From Bacillota bacterium (lineage in GTDB: Bacteria > Bacillota > Clostridia > Acetivibrionales > JAEZXR01), in NCBI GenBank assembly GCA_023419605.1, contig JAEZXR010000107.1, positions 62,001-126,000 on the forward strand: a stretch of 64,000 nucleotides of DNA, written 5' to 3'. The notes beneath the pieces were generated by a model. It worked only from the letters and a program-made list of their open reading frames with translations. It made no database searches and was not told where the DNA came from. This document shows, in pieces, positions 16,912-25,873 of the stretch (the first letter of the stretch is position 1; the number at the start of each line of letters is the position of its first letter). Position numbers and translations under genes: made by a program.

Positions 16912-18249
16912 ATGCAGACAGCAACAAACAATCAAACGCGAAGGGTTATACAGGTTGAAGAAAAGGTGCCTTTTCTTCAAGGCCTGCCATTAAGTTTTCA
17001 GCATTTGTTCGCGATGTTCGGAGCCTCGGTATTGGTACCGTTTCTGTTAAATCAAGCGGCTCAACAAGCGTCAGGAGATAAGAGTTTAATCGTAATTGAT
17101 CCGGCGATGGTATTATTGATGAATGGTATCGGGACGCTGATTTATCTTCTGCTTTGTAAACTGAAAGCACCTGCTTTTTTAGGTTCAAGTTTTGCGTTTA
17201 TCGCTCCCGCAAGCTCGATCATTGTTAGCTCGGCAGATTATCATGCTAACTTTTCAAAAGCTTTGGGAGGTTTTATCATAGTAGGGGTGGTATTCTCGGC
17301 CGTTGCTCTCATCATAGGCGCCGTCGGAACGAAATGGTTGGATATCGTATTACCTCCCGCAGCCATGGGACCTATCGTAGCCCTCATCGGCCTTGAACTT
17401 GCTAAAACAGCAGTGGGAATGGCTGGCTGGCTTCCTAATGACAAGGGTGTTTTTGATACGAAAGCGATTCTCATCTCTATAGTAACTTTGGCTATAGTAA
17501 TACTTGGAAACCTGTTGTTCAGAGGCTTCCTCGCCATCATCCCGGTACTTGTGGCAGTGGTAGCCGGGTATGCACTGTCAATGTTCCTCGGAGTTGTTGA
17601 TTACACGGCGATTACATCAAAAAGCTTGTTTGTAATACCTAGTTTTACAGCACCTACCTTTGACTTGAAAGCTATACTGATTATCGTACCGGCAGCACTT
17701 GTGGTCATATCCGAGCACATCGGACACCTCTTTGTAACCAGCAACATTGTTGGAAGGGATTTGGTAAAGGATCCCGGTCTTCACAGATCATTGCTGGGAG
17801 ACGGGTTGTCTACCATACTTTCCGGATTCACAGGGTCCGTACCTACGACGACTTACGGTGAAAACATGGGTGTTATGGCCATCACGAAGGTGTACAGCGT
17901 GTGGGTTATCGGTGGAGCCGCCGTAATATCCATCATTATGGCTTTCGTTGGAAAGATGTCCGGGATTATATCCAGTATCCCTACGCCGGTCATGGGGGGT
18001 ATCTGTGTACTGCTGTTCGGCGTTATTGCAGCCTCCGGTATAAGAATGCTGGTTGAAGCAAAAGTAGATTACAGCAATGCCAAAAATCTTATATTGACAG
18101 CGGTTATATTCATTGTCGGTATCAGCGAAGTTCCCATCAAGCTTGCAAAGGATGTCCAATTGAAGGGAATGGCGCTGGCAACCATTGTGGGTATCGTACT
18201 GAGTTTGATATTCTATACACTGGAGAAGCTCAAGTTGACTAACGAATAG
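16912..18249 (+). CDS. pyrP: Uracil permease, NCS2 family
   Basis: A 445-residue protein with about 14 hydrophobic segments. Family hallmarks are VEEKVPFLQGLPLSFQHLFAMFG at the N-terminus, the substrate-binding region PIVALIGLELAKTAVG, and SEHIGHLFVTSNI with its Glu/His pair in the second half. NCS2 members of this subgroup are proton-coupled uracil transporters. The PyrR attenuator directly upstream makes the pyrimidine assignment strong. The name uraA would be equally valid. Confidence 0.93.
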   Translation: MQTATNNQTRRVIQVEEKVPFLQGLPLSFQHLFAMFGASVLVPFLLNQAAQQASGDKSLIVIDPAMVLLMNGIGTLIYLLLCKLKAPAFLGSSFAFIAPASSIIVSSADYHANFSKALGGFIIVGVVFSAVALIIGAVGTKWLDIVLPPAAMGPIVALIGLELAKTAVGMAGWLPNDKGVFDTKAILISIVTLAIVILGNLLFRGFLAIIPVLVAVVAGYALSMFLGVVDYTAITSKSLFVIPSFTAPTFDLKAILIIVPAALVVISEHIGHLFVTSNIVGRDLVKDPGLHRSLLGDGLSTILSGFTGSVPTTTYGENMGVMAITKVYSVWVIGGAAVISIIMAFVGKMSGIISSIPTPVMGGICVLLFGVIAASGIRMLVEAKVDYSNAKNLILTAVIFIVGISEVPIKLAKDVQLKGMALATIVGIVLSLIFYTLEKLKLTNE

Positions 18250-18264
18250 AATAATGCAAAATTG

Positions 18265-18297
18265 AAAAAGAGTCGGATTAAATCTCCGGCTCTTTTT
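18265..18297 (+). terminator. Terminator after uracil permease
   Basis: AAAAAGAGTCGGA (18265-18277) pairs with TCCGGCTCTTTTT (18285-18297), ending in a T5 tract. Confidence 0.85.
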
Positions 18298-18417
18298 GTG
18301 TTTAGAAACAATATTTGTTATGATATATATCACATACACCTGCATCAAAAGAAACTATAATCAAGACATGGTAAACGGAATGCGAAACTTTGATTCAAAC
18401 TAGAGGAGGAATAGAAA

Positions 18418-19200
18418 ATGGCAATAAGAAAAATCATTCAGATAGAGGAAGACAAGTGTAATGGCTGCGGTTTGTGTGTACCCAATTGTGCAGAGGGTGC
18501 TATCCAGATCATTAATGGGAAAGCAAAACTGGTAAAGGATTCCTACTGTGACGGTCTCGGTGCCTGTCTTGGACATTGTCCGCAGGATGCACTGCATATT
18601 ATCGAGAGAGAAGCGGATGAATTTGATGAAGAGGCAGCCATGGAGTTTGTGAAAAAGGTACAGCAGAAGAACGTGAATAGCCATATGGAGCCACCGCATC
18701 ACCATGGACATGGCGGACATCATCACGGCGGCGGATGTCCCGGAAGCAGAATGAGAGTTTTCAATCAGGGGGGCAGTGATACTTCAAAAGCAACTACGGT
18801 AAGCAGCGGAGATATTGAAGTAAAAATCAAACCGCAGCTCAGACAATGGCCGGTTCAGCTGCATCTGGTTCCTGTAAATGCTCCGTATTTTGAAAATGCA
18901 GATTTGCTTGTAACAGCTGACTGCGTGCCCTTTGCTTATGCAAACTACCATCTTGAGCTTCTCAAAGGTAAAGCAGTGGTTATTGGCTGTCCAAAGCTGG
19001 ACGATCTGGAAGCATATGTGGAAAAGCTGACGGAAATCGTATCCCGGAATAATCTCAAGAGCATTACGGTTGCTCATATGGAAGTGCCTTGCTGCTCGGG
19101 TATTGTGAGGGCTGTAGATCTGGCATTACAGCGTTCCGGGAAGAATGTTCCTTTGACTAAAGTGAAGATTACCATCAATGGAGAAGCTGAATATAGATAA
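18418..19200 (+). CDS. 4Fe-4S ferredoxin-type protein with His-rich linker
   Basis: A 260-residue protein. Residues 14-24 (CNGCGLCVPNC) and 44-55 (CDGLGACLGHCP) are two ferredoxin cluster motifs. They are followed by an acidic helix, then a His/Gly-rich stretch with HHHGHGGHHHGGGCPGS at about 94-110, and a C-terminal domain of about 130 residues with LVTADCVPFAYANYH and EVPCCSGIV. This layout is common in anaerobes and is thought to act in electron transfer, but no defined reaction is known. The His-rich linker could bind metal. It is monocistronic, with AGAGGAGG before the ATG and a terminator after it. Confidence 0.85.
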   Translation: MAIRKIIQIEEDKCNGCGLCVPNCAEGAIQIINGKAKLVKDSYCDGLGACLGHCPQDALHIIEREADEFDEEAAMEFVKKVQQKNVNSHMEPPHHHGHGGHHHGGGCPGSRMRVFNQGGSDTSKATTVSSGDIEVKIKPQLRQWPVQLHLVPVNAPYFENADLLVTADCVPFAYANYHLELLKGKAVVIGCPKLDDLEAYVEKLTEIVSRNNLKSITVAHMEVPCCSGIVRAVDLALQRSGKNVPLTKVKITINGEAEYR

Positions 19201-19213
19201 GAAAGAGTGAAAG

Positions 19214-19243
19214 AAAAAGGATGGCCATGAGCCATCCTTTTTT
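19214..19243. terminator. Bidirectional terminator between convergent genes
   Basis: AAAAAGGATGGC (19214-19225) pairs with GCCATCCTTTTTT (19231-19243). It overlaps the stop of the minus-strand glycosyltransferase gene. Confidence 0.85.
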
Positions 19244-20462
19244 ACTTGTTCCGAACCTTGGTTTTTTTAAGAACCGGAAGAAACTCGTTGAACTTTGCAT
19301 CCTTCAGCGTCAGCAGCTTCCTTTTCGGTGCTGCCTTCAAGCCTGTGTCCGGCTTTTTTTCGATAGATAAAAGAAAATCAACGATATTCCTTGCGTTATC
19401 GGGTTTTCTGAAGCTTCTTTGGGACCGCTTAATATAATTCAGCTTTTCGGCATTATCAGCCAGCAAATCGTTTAATAACCCTTTCAGCCTTTTCACTTCC
19501 TTACAAACAACGCCGAGATGATATTTTTCCAGGTATCCCGGATTTCCTTCTTCCTGGCCGGGAAGTGCGCCTGTCACTACAAGGGGAACATTGCAGCAAA
19601 CAGCTTCCAGCATGGTGTTGGGGCTGCCGCGGGTGAAAGCAATATCCGAAGAGCGCATCAGATCCTGTATATTTTCGACAAAACCGTAGATTTCGATTCG
19701 GTTTCCATATTCTTCAGGAAGTGTGTTTTCCAATCTTCTTTTTAGGACTTTGTTCCTTCCGGCTACGATTTTTACCCTGCAATTAAAGTTTTCCAATAGG
19801 ATTCTGGCAATTCGGCTCATATTGCCGGAGCCCTCGCCACCGCTCATAATAAGGCATTCAAGGGGCCTTTCGCCTGTATAGCTGTTATCGGGGGTATCCT
19901 CGGTAAAGTCACAGAATTTTGCCCTTATAGGGAAACCTGTAACCTTAAGCCGAGATTCCGGGACACCAAACTCCAGGCACTTGTATTTTGATTCAACGGT
20001 GGGGCAAAGGATATAATCTGCCCTGGGGTCCGCCCACAAGGGGGTAATGCTTACCAAATCTGCGATTAAAGTTACAAACGGTATATTAATGTTACTTTCT
20101 TCCAATATGTTTAATATAGATCCATTAAAATTTGGATGAACACTAAGAATCAAATCCGGTTTCACTCGATCCAAAACTTTAAGGAAAGATTCCTTGACTG
20201 TTAATTCCGTTACCTCACAAAGCAGGGCAGGGTTTCGGAGAGAAATTTCCCAAACCAGTCTCCATAGCTCTTTGGCGTTTCTCGTCATGGGTCCATAGAG
20301 CTTTCCAATGCGAATGGTCATTTTACCGCGTAGGGCAAAACCATCGATAACATGGACATTAACCCCCGGGTGCTTCGCAAATTGCTCACAAAGGGCATCT
20401 GTAATGCTCTTATGCCCATGTCCAGTGTAGTTCGACGATATTATCAAAATATTTTTTTCCAT
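19242..20462 (-). CDS. MGDG-synthase/processive glycosyltransferase-like (GT28)
   Basis: A 406-residue protein from the ATG at 20462, chosen because GGAGG lies just upstream; the frame continues to 20504 without a ribosome site. The N-terminal ISSNYTGHGHKSITDAL motif and SVHPNFNG, GGEGSGNM and FTRGSPNTMLEA segments fit the MurG-like fold of the MGDG synthase/UgtP family. That family transfers sugar from a UDP-sugar to diacylglycerol. The likely role is glycolipid synthesis at the inner membrane leaflet. Substrate is not certain. The basic C-terminal tail is unusual. Confidence 0.8.
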   Translation of the reverse strand: MEKNILIISSNYTGHGHKSITDALCEQFAKHPGVNVHVIDGFALRGKMTIRIGKLYGPMTRNAKELWRLVWEISLRNPALLCEVTELTVKESFLKVLDRVKPDLILSVHPNFNGSILNILEESNINIPFVTLIADLVSITPLWADPRADYILCPTVESKYKCLEFGVPESRLKVTGFPIRAKFCDFTEDTPDNSYTGERPLECLIMSGGEGSGNMSRIARILLENFNCRVKIVAGRNKVLKRRLENTLPEEYGNRIEIYGFVENIQDLMRSSDIAFTRGSPNTMLEAVCCNVPLVVTGALPGQEEGNPGYLEKYHLGVVCKEVKRLKGLLNDLLADNAEKLNYIKRSQRSFRKPDNARNIVDFLLSIEKKPDTGLKAAPKRKLLTLKDAKFNEFLPVLKKTKVRNK

Positions 20463-20839
20463 AGTACCTCCATTAAGGAAAATTAAAATGGTCGATATTG
20501 CCATTGCTATATCATTATATAACTTATTTTATATAAGATAAAGTATTATATACCTGAATTATACGGCAAAAGAGGGAGTTATGTTTGAAAAATCCAGAAT
20601 TAGTTAGGGACATATTGATTATGTCAAAAAGAAAGCAGATTCTGGCCCATAGTAATTGAATAGAGATCTGTTTAAAAATTTTCCGGGGTATAGAAAACGG
20701 AAGAAACAATACCCTTTTGCCGTCACAGGAAAAATTAAGGAAGAAATATTTGTCCTTACGAATTATATTACCATTTCTCCTTTCATATACTAGGAATTAG
20801 GTTTTTAAAATTTATTATTTCTGTGGTAGGTGTGATGTC
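20463..20839. other. Divergent promoter region, no gene seen
   Basis: This 377-bp, A/T-rich region separates the divergent glycosyltransferase and carboxypeptidase genes. It should hold both promoters. No RNA gene, repeat or convincing ORF is visible. Confidence 0.4.
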
Positions 20840-22057
20840 TTGAAGCGTTTTTTAATCGTCCTTTTCAATTTTATATTTTTTTTCACCTTTATAAAAATGC
20901 CGGCAACAGGAGTGTTGGCGGATGATATCAATGAAGAGAGACAGTATGTACAGGTATTTCCTCAAAACAATACACCCGTCCCGAAAGCGCAGATGCCCAG
21001 GATCGATGCTTCCGCGGCCATTATCATGGATATGGGGAGCGGGAGGGTTCTCTACGAGAAAAATGCCTATGTGAGAAGGGCTATGGCAAGTACGACGAAA
21101 ATTATGACTGCTATCGTGGCCCTGGAAAACGGCAATCTGAATGATGAGGTTACTACCAGCAAAAGAGCTGCAAGCATCTCGGGCTCTGTCATAAGCCTGC
21201 GAACAGGAGAGAAGATGAAACTGTCGGAAATGCTTTATGGACTCCTGATGGAGTCGGGTAACGATGCGGCCATTGCAATTGCGGAGCATGTCGGAGGCTC
21301 CGTCGAGAACTTTTGCGAGATGATGAACCAAAAAGCATTGGAACTGGGAGCACCGAACACTCATTTTACCTCGCCCCACGGGTTGGACGCACCGGAGCAC
21401 TATACCACAGCTTACGAATTGGCATTAATCACCAAATACGCCCTGAAAAACCCGACTTTCGCAAAAATCGTATCCACCCGCACAGCTACCATACCGAACC
21501 GGTCCCTTTACAATACCAATGAACTGCTGGGAGTCTATCCGGGAACCATTGGGGTTAAGACGGGGTACACAGGACAGGCGGGGCGATGTCTGGTCACTGC
21601 GGTGAATCGGAATAACTGGGGAGGCGGTATTATATCCGTAGTACTGGGAAGTCCTACGCGGAATGCAAGAGCACAGAGCAGTAAAAATATATTAGACTAT
21701 GCTTTTACGAATTATTCACCGCAAACTCTTCTAAAAGAGAGGGAAACCCTGGGCCAAATTCCCGTTATAAAGGGAATTACACCCAATGTAAAAGTAGAAG
21801 CTGCAGAGGAAATAACGCTGCCCCTTCGAAAGGATGAACTGGATGTCCTACAGAAACAGGTGGTTATGAAGGATATTCTGGACTCTCCCGTAAGCGCCAA
21901 TATAGAGGTAGGTACGATACGGTATACTATAAATGAAAAAGTGATAGCGGAATCTGCCATCGTCACAAGCGCCGATGTTCGACGTAAAACCTTTACAGAT
22001 TATTTCCATGATATCATCCTGGAGTGGGGGAAAATCATCAGGCAAGCAGGTGCTTGA
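20840..22057 (+). CDS. D-alanyl-D-alanine carboxypeptidase (peptidase S11)
   Basis: A 405-residue protein with a signal peptide (about residues 1-27, ending near GVLADD). The penicillin-binding triad is complete: S-x-x-K in ASTTKIM, SGN in MESGNDAA, and KTG in VKTGYTGQAG. A C-terminal beta-domain and amphipathic tail (DYFHDIILEWGKIIRQ) fit membrane-associated DacF/DacA-type enzymes that trim the terminal D-Ala of peptidoglycan stem peptides. The start is TTG with GGTGTGATG upstream. DacF is sporulation-linked in Bacillus, but the sub-type cannot be fixed here. Confidence 0.9.
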   Translation: MKRFLIVLFNFIFFFTFIKMPATGVLADDINEERQYVQVFPQNNTPVPKAQMPRIDASAAIIMDMGSGRVLYEKNAYVRRAMASTTKIMTAIVALENGNLNDEVTTSKRAASISGSVISLRTGEKMKLSEMLYGLLMESGNDAAIAIAEHVGGSVENFCEMMNQKALELGAPNTHFTSPHGLDAPEHYTTAYELALITKYALKNPTFAKIVSTRTATIPNRSLYNTNELLGVYPGTIGVKTGYTGQAGRCLVTAVNRNNWGGGIISVVLGSPTRNARAQSSKNILDYAFTNYSPQTLLKERETLGQIPVIKGITPNVKVEAAEEITLPLRKDELDVLQKQVVMKDILDSPVSANIEVGTIRYTINEKVIAESAIVTSADVRRKTFTDYFHDIILEWGKIIRQAGA

Positions 22058-22122
22058 TTGTAGCGCATACATGAGGTATAATAACGGCGCAATGTCAAAT
22101 GACAAAAGTAATGAGGTAACCA

Positions 22123-23913
22123 ATGAAAACACTGATTATAGCAGTTAACTCAAAGTATATTCATGCCGCTCTGGCGCCCTGGTATTTAAAAGCTGTTTGT
22201 GATGCCGGCTGTGGCGAGGTCAAGGTGGAAGAATACACTATAAATGATACTATGGAATCGATTCTAGGCAGGATTTTTGCAGCAAAACCGCAGGTGGCTG
22301 CTTTTTCCTGCTACATATGGAATATTGAATATGTGCTCCGACTGGCAGCAGACCTGAAAAAGGTTCTCCCGGAGGTAAGGATTGTTCTGGGAGGTCCTGA
22401 GGTTTCCTATGATGCGGAGGAGGTTCTGGAGAGAAATCCTTTTGTTGATTATGTCCTATCGGGAGAAGGTGAGGTAAGCTTTCCGCTGCTGTTAAAAAGC
22501 TTTCAGGAATCCGCCTGTGCTTTGAAGGAGATCCATGGACTTGCCTACCGTGACATGGGAAAGATATTTTCCAATCAAGGATGTACAGTAGTAGAGGATT
22601 TGAATTCCATCCCCAGTCCCTATACGGAGGAAATGCTGAGGGCTTTGGGAAACAGAATCGTTTATTATGAATCTTCCAGGGGATGTCCTTTTTCCTGCTC
22701 CTATTGCCTTTCTTCCACCACCAGTGGAGTTCGCTTTTTTGTCCTTGACAGGGTGGAGGAAGATCTGGACCGGCTGGTGAATGCCGGCGTGCGGCAGGTC
22801 AAATTTGTAGACAGGACTTTCAACAGCAGCCGGAAGAGAGCGAAGGAGATATTTGCGCTGATTCTTCGTCGATATGGCAGTGGGACAAGCCCGAGAGACG
22901 TAAACTTTCATTTCGAAGCCGCGGCAGACCTTTTTGATGAAGAGATGTTTAAGATTCTGGAACAGGTCCCCCCTGGCCTGATGCAGTTTGAAATTGGCGT
23001 TCAGACAACCAATGAACGCACATTGGAACTTATCAACAGAAAAACTTCCATTGAAGCGGTTTTTGCTAATTTCAAAAGACTGAAGCTCGCTGGAAATATA
23101 CATATGCACCTGGACCTGATTGCCGGGCTGCCGGAAGAGGATTGCCTTTCCTTTGCACGGTCTTTTAATGAGGTATATAATCTGGGGCCGCAGCAGCTTC
23201 AACTGGGCTTTCTTAAAATGCTCAAGGGTTCGAAGATACGAAAGGAAGCAGAGCTGTATGGATATAGATTCAGGGAATATGCGCCCTACGAGGTTTTGGA
23301 GAACCGATCCATATCCTTTGAGCAATTAATGGAAATCAAAGGAATCGAAGAACTGGTGGAAAGATATTATAATTCCGGAAGGTTTGTCCGGACCCTGAAG
23401 TGGATTCATGAGATCCTGTTTCCGGCACCCTTTGACTTCTATACCGGGTTTCTTCAGTTTAATAAGGAAAGAGGAACCTTGGAATGTGGAATTTCCAGCC
23501 GGGAACTGTATAATGTTTTGCAGGATTATTTGAAAAAAGTGCTTTCCGAATCATTTTGGCCTGTATGTAATGACCTGTTGAAGTTTGATTTTTTGTCTTC
23601 GGACAATACCAATAATCTCCCTTCCGGGATCGAGAGGATCGTGGAACCGGATTTCCGGGAAAAATGCTTTGCCTTTTTAAGAGATGAAGGAAATGTGAAA
23701 AGATATCTCCCGAATTTTGCAGGCACTCCTGCGAAACAGATATTCAAGAGTGTACATTTTGAGAAATTCCGATACAATGTTGTACAACATGTAACGGATT
23801 GTGATATTAAAAAGGAAGAAACAGTGGTATTATTTAATTATACGGACAGGGACAGGGTCACGGAATTATACGGAAGTCATATTGTGGAGATGGACAGTAA
23901 AACCTTTGTCTAG
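22123..23913 (+). CDS. B12-binding radical SAM protein (DUF4080 type)
   Basis: A 596-residue protein. Residues 1-130 form a cobalamin-binding-like Rossmann domain (AFSCYIWNIEYVLRLA, VLGGPEVSYDAEEVLERNPFVDYVLSGEGE). The radical SAM core follows, with CPFSCSYC near residue 190 and IHMHLDLIAGLPEED further on. The C-terminal 200 residues match the layout of DUF4080 proteins. These enzymes are thought to be methyltransferases or related radical enzymes with unknown substrates. The gene is 65 bp after the carboxypeptidase gene. Confidence 0.88.
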   Translation: MKTLIIAVNSKYIHAALAPWYLKAVCDAGCGEVKVEEYTINDTMESILGRIFAAKPQVAAFSCYIWNIEYVLRLAADLKKVLPEVRIVLGGPEVSYDAEEVLERNPFVDYVLSGEGEVSFPLLLKSFQESACALKEIHGLAYRDMGKIFSNQGCTVVEDLNSIPSPYTEEMLRALGNRIVYYESSRGCPFSCSYCLSSTTSGVRFFVLDRVEEDLDRLVNAGVRQVKFVDRTFNSSRKRAKEIFALILRRYGSGTSPRDVNFHFEAAADLFDEEMFKILEQVPPGLMQFEIGVQTTNERTLELINRKTSIEAVFANFKRLKLAGNIHMHLDLIAGLPEEDCLSFARSFNEVYNLGPQQLQLGFLKMLKGSKIRKEAELYGYRFREYAPYEVLENRSISFEQLMEIKGIEELVERYYNSGRFVRTLKWIHEILFPAPFDFYTGFLQFNKERGTLECGISSRELYNVLQDYLKKVLSESFWPVCNDLLKFDFLSSDNTNNLPSGIERIVEPDFREKCFAFLRDEGNVKRYLPNFAGTPAKQIFKSVHFEKFRYNVVQHVTDCDIKKEETVVLFNYTDRDRVTELYGSHIVEMDSKTFV

Positions 23914-24001
23914 GAATATTAACTATTTATTTTTATCAAAATACTAAATGGACTGTATAGAAGCACAAACAGTCCATTTATATACAATAAGACTGGTAAC
24001 T

Positions 24002-24058
24002 GCTGATTTGGCGTTTGCATAGCCAAAGCTTTTAGGGCTATGCGGGCGTCGAATCAGC
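24002..24058 (+). other. Strand-specific 23-bp RNA hairpin upstream of polX
   Basis: Left arm 24002-24024 (GCTGATTTGG...CATAGCC) and right arm 24036-24058 (GGCTATGCGG...AATCAGC) pair along all 23 positions, five of them G-U. Those wobbles only work in RNA made from the plus strand, so it is probably transcribed. The loop is 11 bases. It lies 48 bases before polX. Just upstream, ATGGACTGT/ACAGTCCAT (about 23948-23978) is the probable terminator-like hairpin of the previous gene. Confidence 0.55.
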
Positions 24059-24105
24059 TAAGTTCCATCTTACATTGTATAGTATTTCTGAAATAGGAGT
24101 TGGAT

Positions 24106-25821
24106 ATGAACAAACATGATATCAGCCAGATTTTATATGATATAGGAGTTCTTCTGGAGTTACAGGGAGAAAGCTTTTTTAAGACAAAGGCGTATTATGA
24201 AGCGTCACGGACCATTGAGCTTCTGGAGGAAGACCTGGAGGTGCTGGTCCGGGAGGATACACTAAAGGATGTGAAGGGCTTTGGACAGGCCTTGACGCAG
24301 AAGATCACCGAGTTGGTTACCACGGGGAAGCTGGAATATTACGAGAAACTGAGGGCATCAGTACCGGAGGGGCTTTTGGAAATGCTCAGGATACCCGGCT
24401 TAGGTCCTAAAAAGGTCCGGGCTGTCTATGAGAATCTTGGGATTACCACGATAGGAGAGCTAAAGTATGCCTGCCTGGAAAACCGGCTCAGAAAGCTCTC
24501 CGGTTTTGGAGAGAAGACGCAGCAGAAGGTGCTGGAGGGCATAGAGAATCTGGGAAAATATGCGGGACAGTATCTTTATCCTCATGGGATGCTTTTATCG
24601 GAGACTCTCGTTAAGGATTTAAAGGAAAGCGGCCTTGTGATCCGGTGCAGTGGAGCAGGAAGTCTTAGAAGAAGAAAAGAAACGGTAAAGGACATCGATA
24701 TTATTGTAAGCAGTGAGCACGGGGGGCAAGTTATGGAGTTTTTTACATCCCACCCGTTGGTTGTACAGGTGATTGCAAAAGGGGAGACAAAGTCCAGTGT
24801 GGTGCTGGCAGACGGAATCAATGCGGATTTGCGTGTTGTCTCCGACCGGGAATATCCGTATGCTCTTCACCATTTTACAGGAAGTAAAGAGCATAATACG
24901 GCATTGCGGCATATGGCGAAGCAGCAGGGAATTAAAATGAATGAGTATGGGCTTTTCCGGGATGAGGAATTAATCCCATGCAAAACGGAGGAGGGTATCT
25001 TCCAGGTATTCGGAATGCAATACATACCTCCGGAGCTGCGGGAGAACCATGGTGAACTGGATGCCGCCAGGGAGAACGGGCTTCCTGTACTCGTGGAAAA
25101 CCGGGATGTAAAAGGTGTCCTCCATGTCCACTCGAACTATAGTGACGGCTCCAATACGCTGGAGGAACTGGCGGAATACTGCCTGCATAAAGGATATTCC
25201 TACTTAGGCATTTCAGATCACAGTCAAAGTGCTTTCTACGCCGGCGGATTAAAGGTGGAGGAGATTAAGCGGCAGCATGAAGAGATTGATCGGCTGAACG
25301 GAAGATATGCTTCCCGGGGGCTTACTCTTTTGAAAGGGATTGAACTGGACATTTTGCAGGATGGCAGCCTGGACTATGAAGATACGGTATTGGATTGGTT
25401 TGACTTTACCATTGCATCGGTGCATTCCTCCTTTGCCCTGGAGGAGGATAAAATGACCGAAAGGATTCTGCGGGCACTGCGTAATCCGCGTGTTTCCATT
25501 CTTGGACATCCTACAGGCCGGTTGCTGTTATCCAGAGAGCCCTATAAGGTGAATATGAATGAGATTATTCACGCAGCGGCAGAAAATCAGGTCATTCTTG
25601 AGATCAATGCCAATCCGCACCGGCTTGATCTGGATTGGCGGTATTGCAAAATGGCTAAGGAAGCGGGATGCAAATTCGCTATTTGCCCCGATGCCCATAC
25701 AACCAAGGGCATTGATGATATAGCCTATGGAGTCAATATAGCTCGAAAGGGCTGGCTTACCAGGGAAGATATCGTAAATGCGCTGGGTCTGGAAGCACTA
25801 AAAGAAACTTTACGTAAATAG
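24106..25821 (+). CDS. polX: DNA polymerase/3'-5' exonuclease PolX
   Basis: A 571-residue protein from the ATG at 24106, preceded by AGGAG. The Pol X part has helix-hairpin-helix LRIPGLGPKKVRAVYENLG and the nucleotidyl-transferase site AGSLRRRKETVKDIDIIV with its Asp-x-Asp pair. The C-terminal PHP domain (from about residue 335) has GVLHVHSNYSDGSNTLEEL, ISDHSQSA and a final CPDAHT, the metal-binding His/Asp set that gives 3'-5' exonuclease activity. It functions in gap filling during base excision repair. Length is normal for bacterial PolX. Confidence 0.95.
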   Translation: MNKHDISQILYDIGVLLELQGESFFKTKAYYEASRTIELLEEDLEVLVREDTLKDVKGFGQALTQKITELVTTGKLEYYEKLRASVPEGLLEMLRIPGLGPKKVRAVYENLGITTIGELKYACLENRLRKLSGFGEKTQQKVLEGIENLGKYAGQYLYPHGMLLSETLVKDLKESGLVIRCSGAGSLRRRKETVKDIDIIVSSEHGGQVMEFFTSHPLVVQVIAKGETKSSVVLADGINADLRVVSDREYPYALHHFTGSKEHNTALRHMAKQQGIKMNEYGLFRDEELIPCKTEEGIFQVFGMQYIPPELRENHGELDAARENGLPVLVENRDVKGVLHVHSNYSDGSNTLEELAEYCLHKGYSYLGISDHSQSAFYAGGLKVEEIKRQHEEIDRLNGRYASRGLTLLKGIELDILQDGSLDYEDTVLDWFDFTIASVHSSFALEEDKMTERILRALRNPRVSILGHPTGRLLLSREPYKVNMNEIIHAAAENQVILEINANPHRLDLDWRYCKMAKEAGCKFAICPDAHTTKGIDDIAYGVNIARKGWLTREDIVNALGLEALKETLRK

Positions 25822-25832
25822 GACAACATACT

Positions 25833-25854
25833 GGAGGCACGCGAAAGCGTGCCT
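25833..25854. terminator. GAAA-tetraloop hairpin between convergent genes
   Basis: GAGGCACGC-GAAA-GCGTGCCTC is a perfect 9-bp stem between the polX stop and the convergent repeat-protein stop. There is no long T tract, so termination is likely but not certain. Confidence 0.55.
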
Positions 25855-25873
25855 CACATGCAGTACGGCAATA

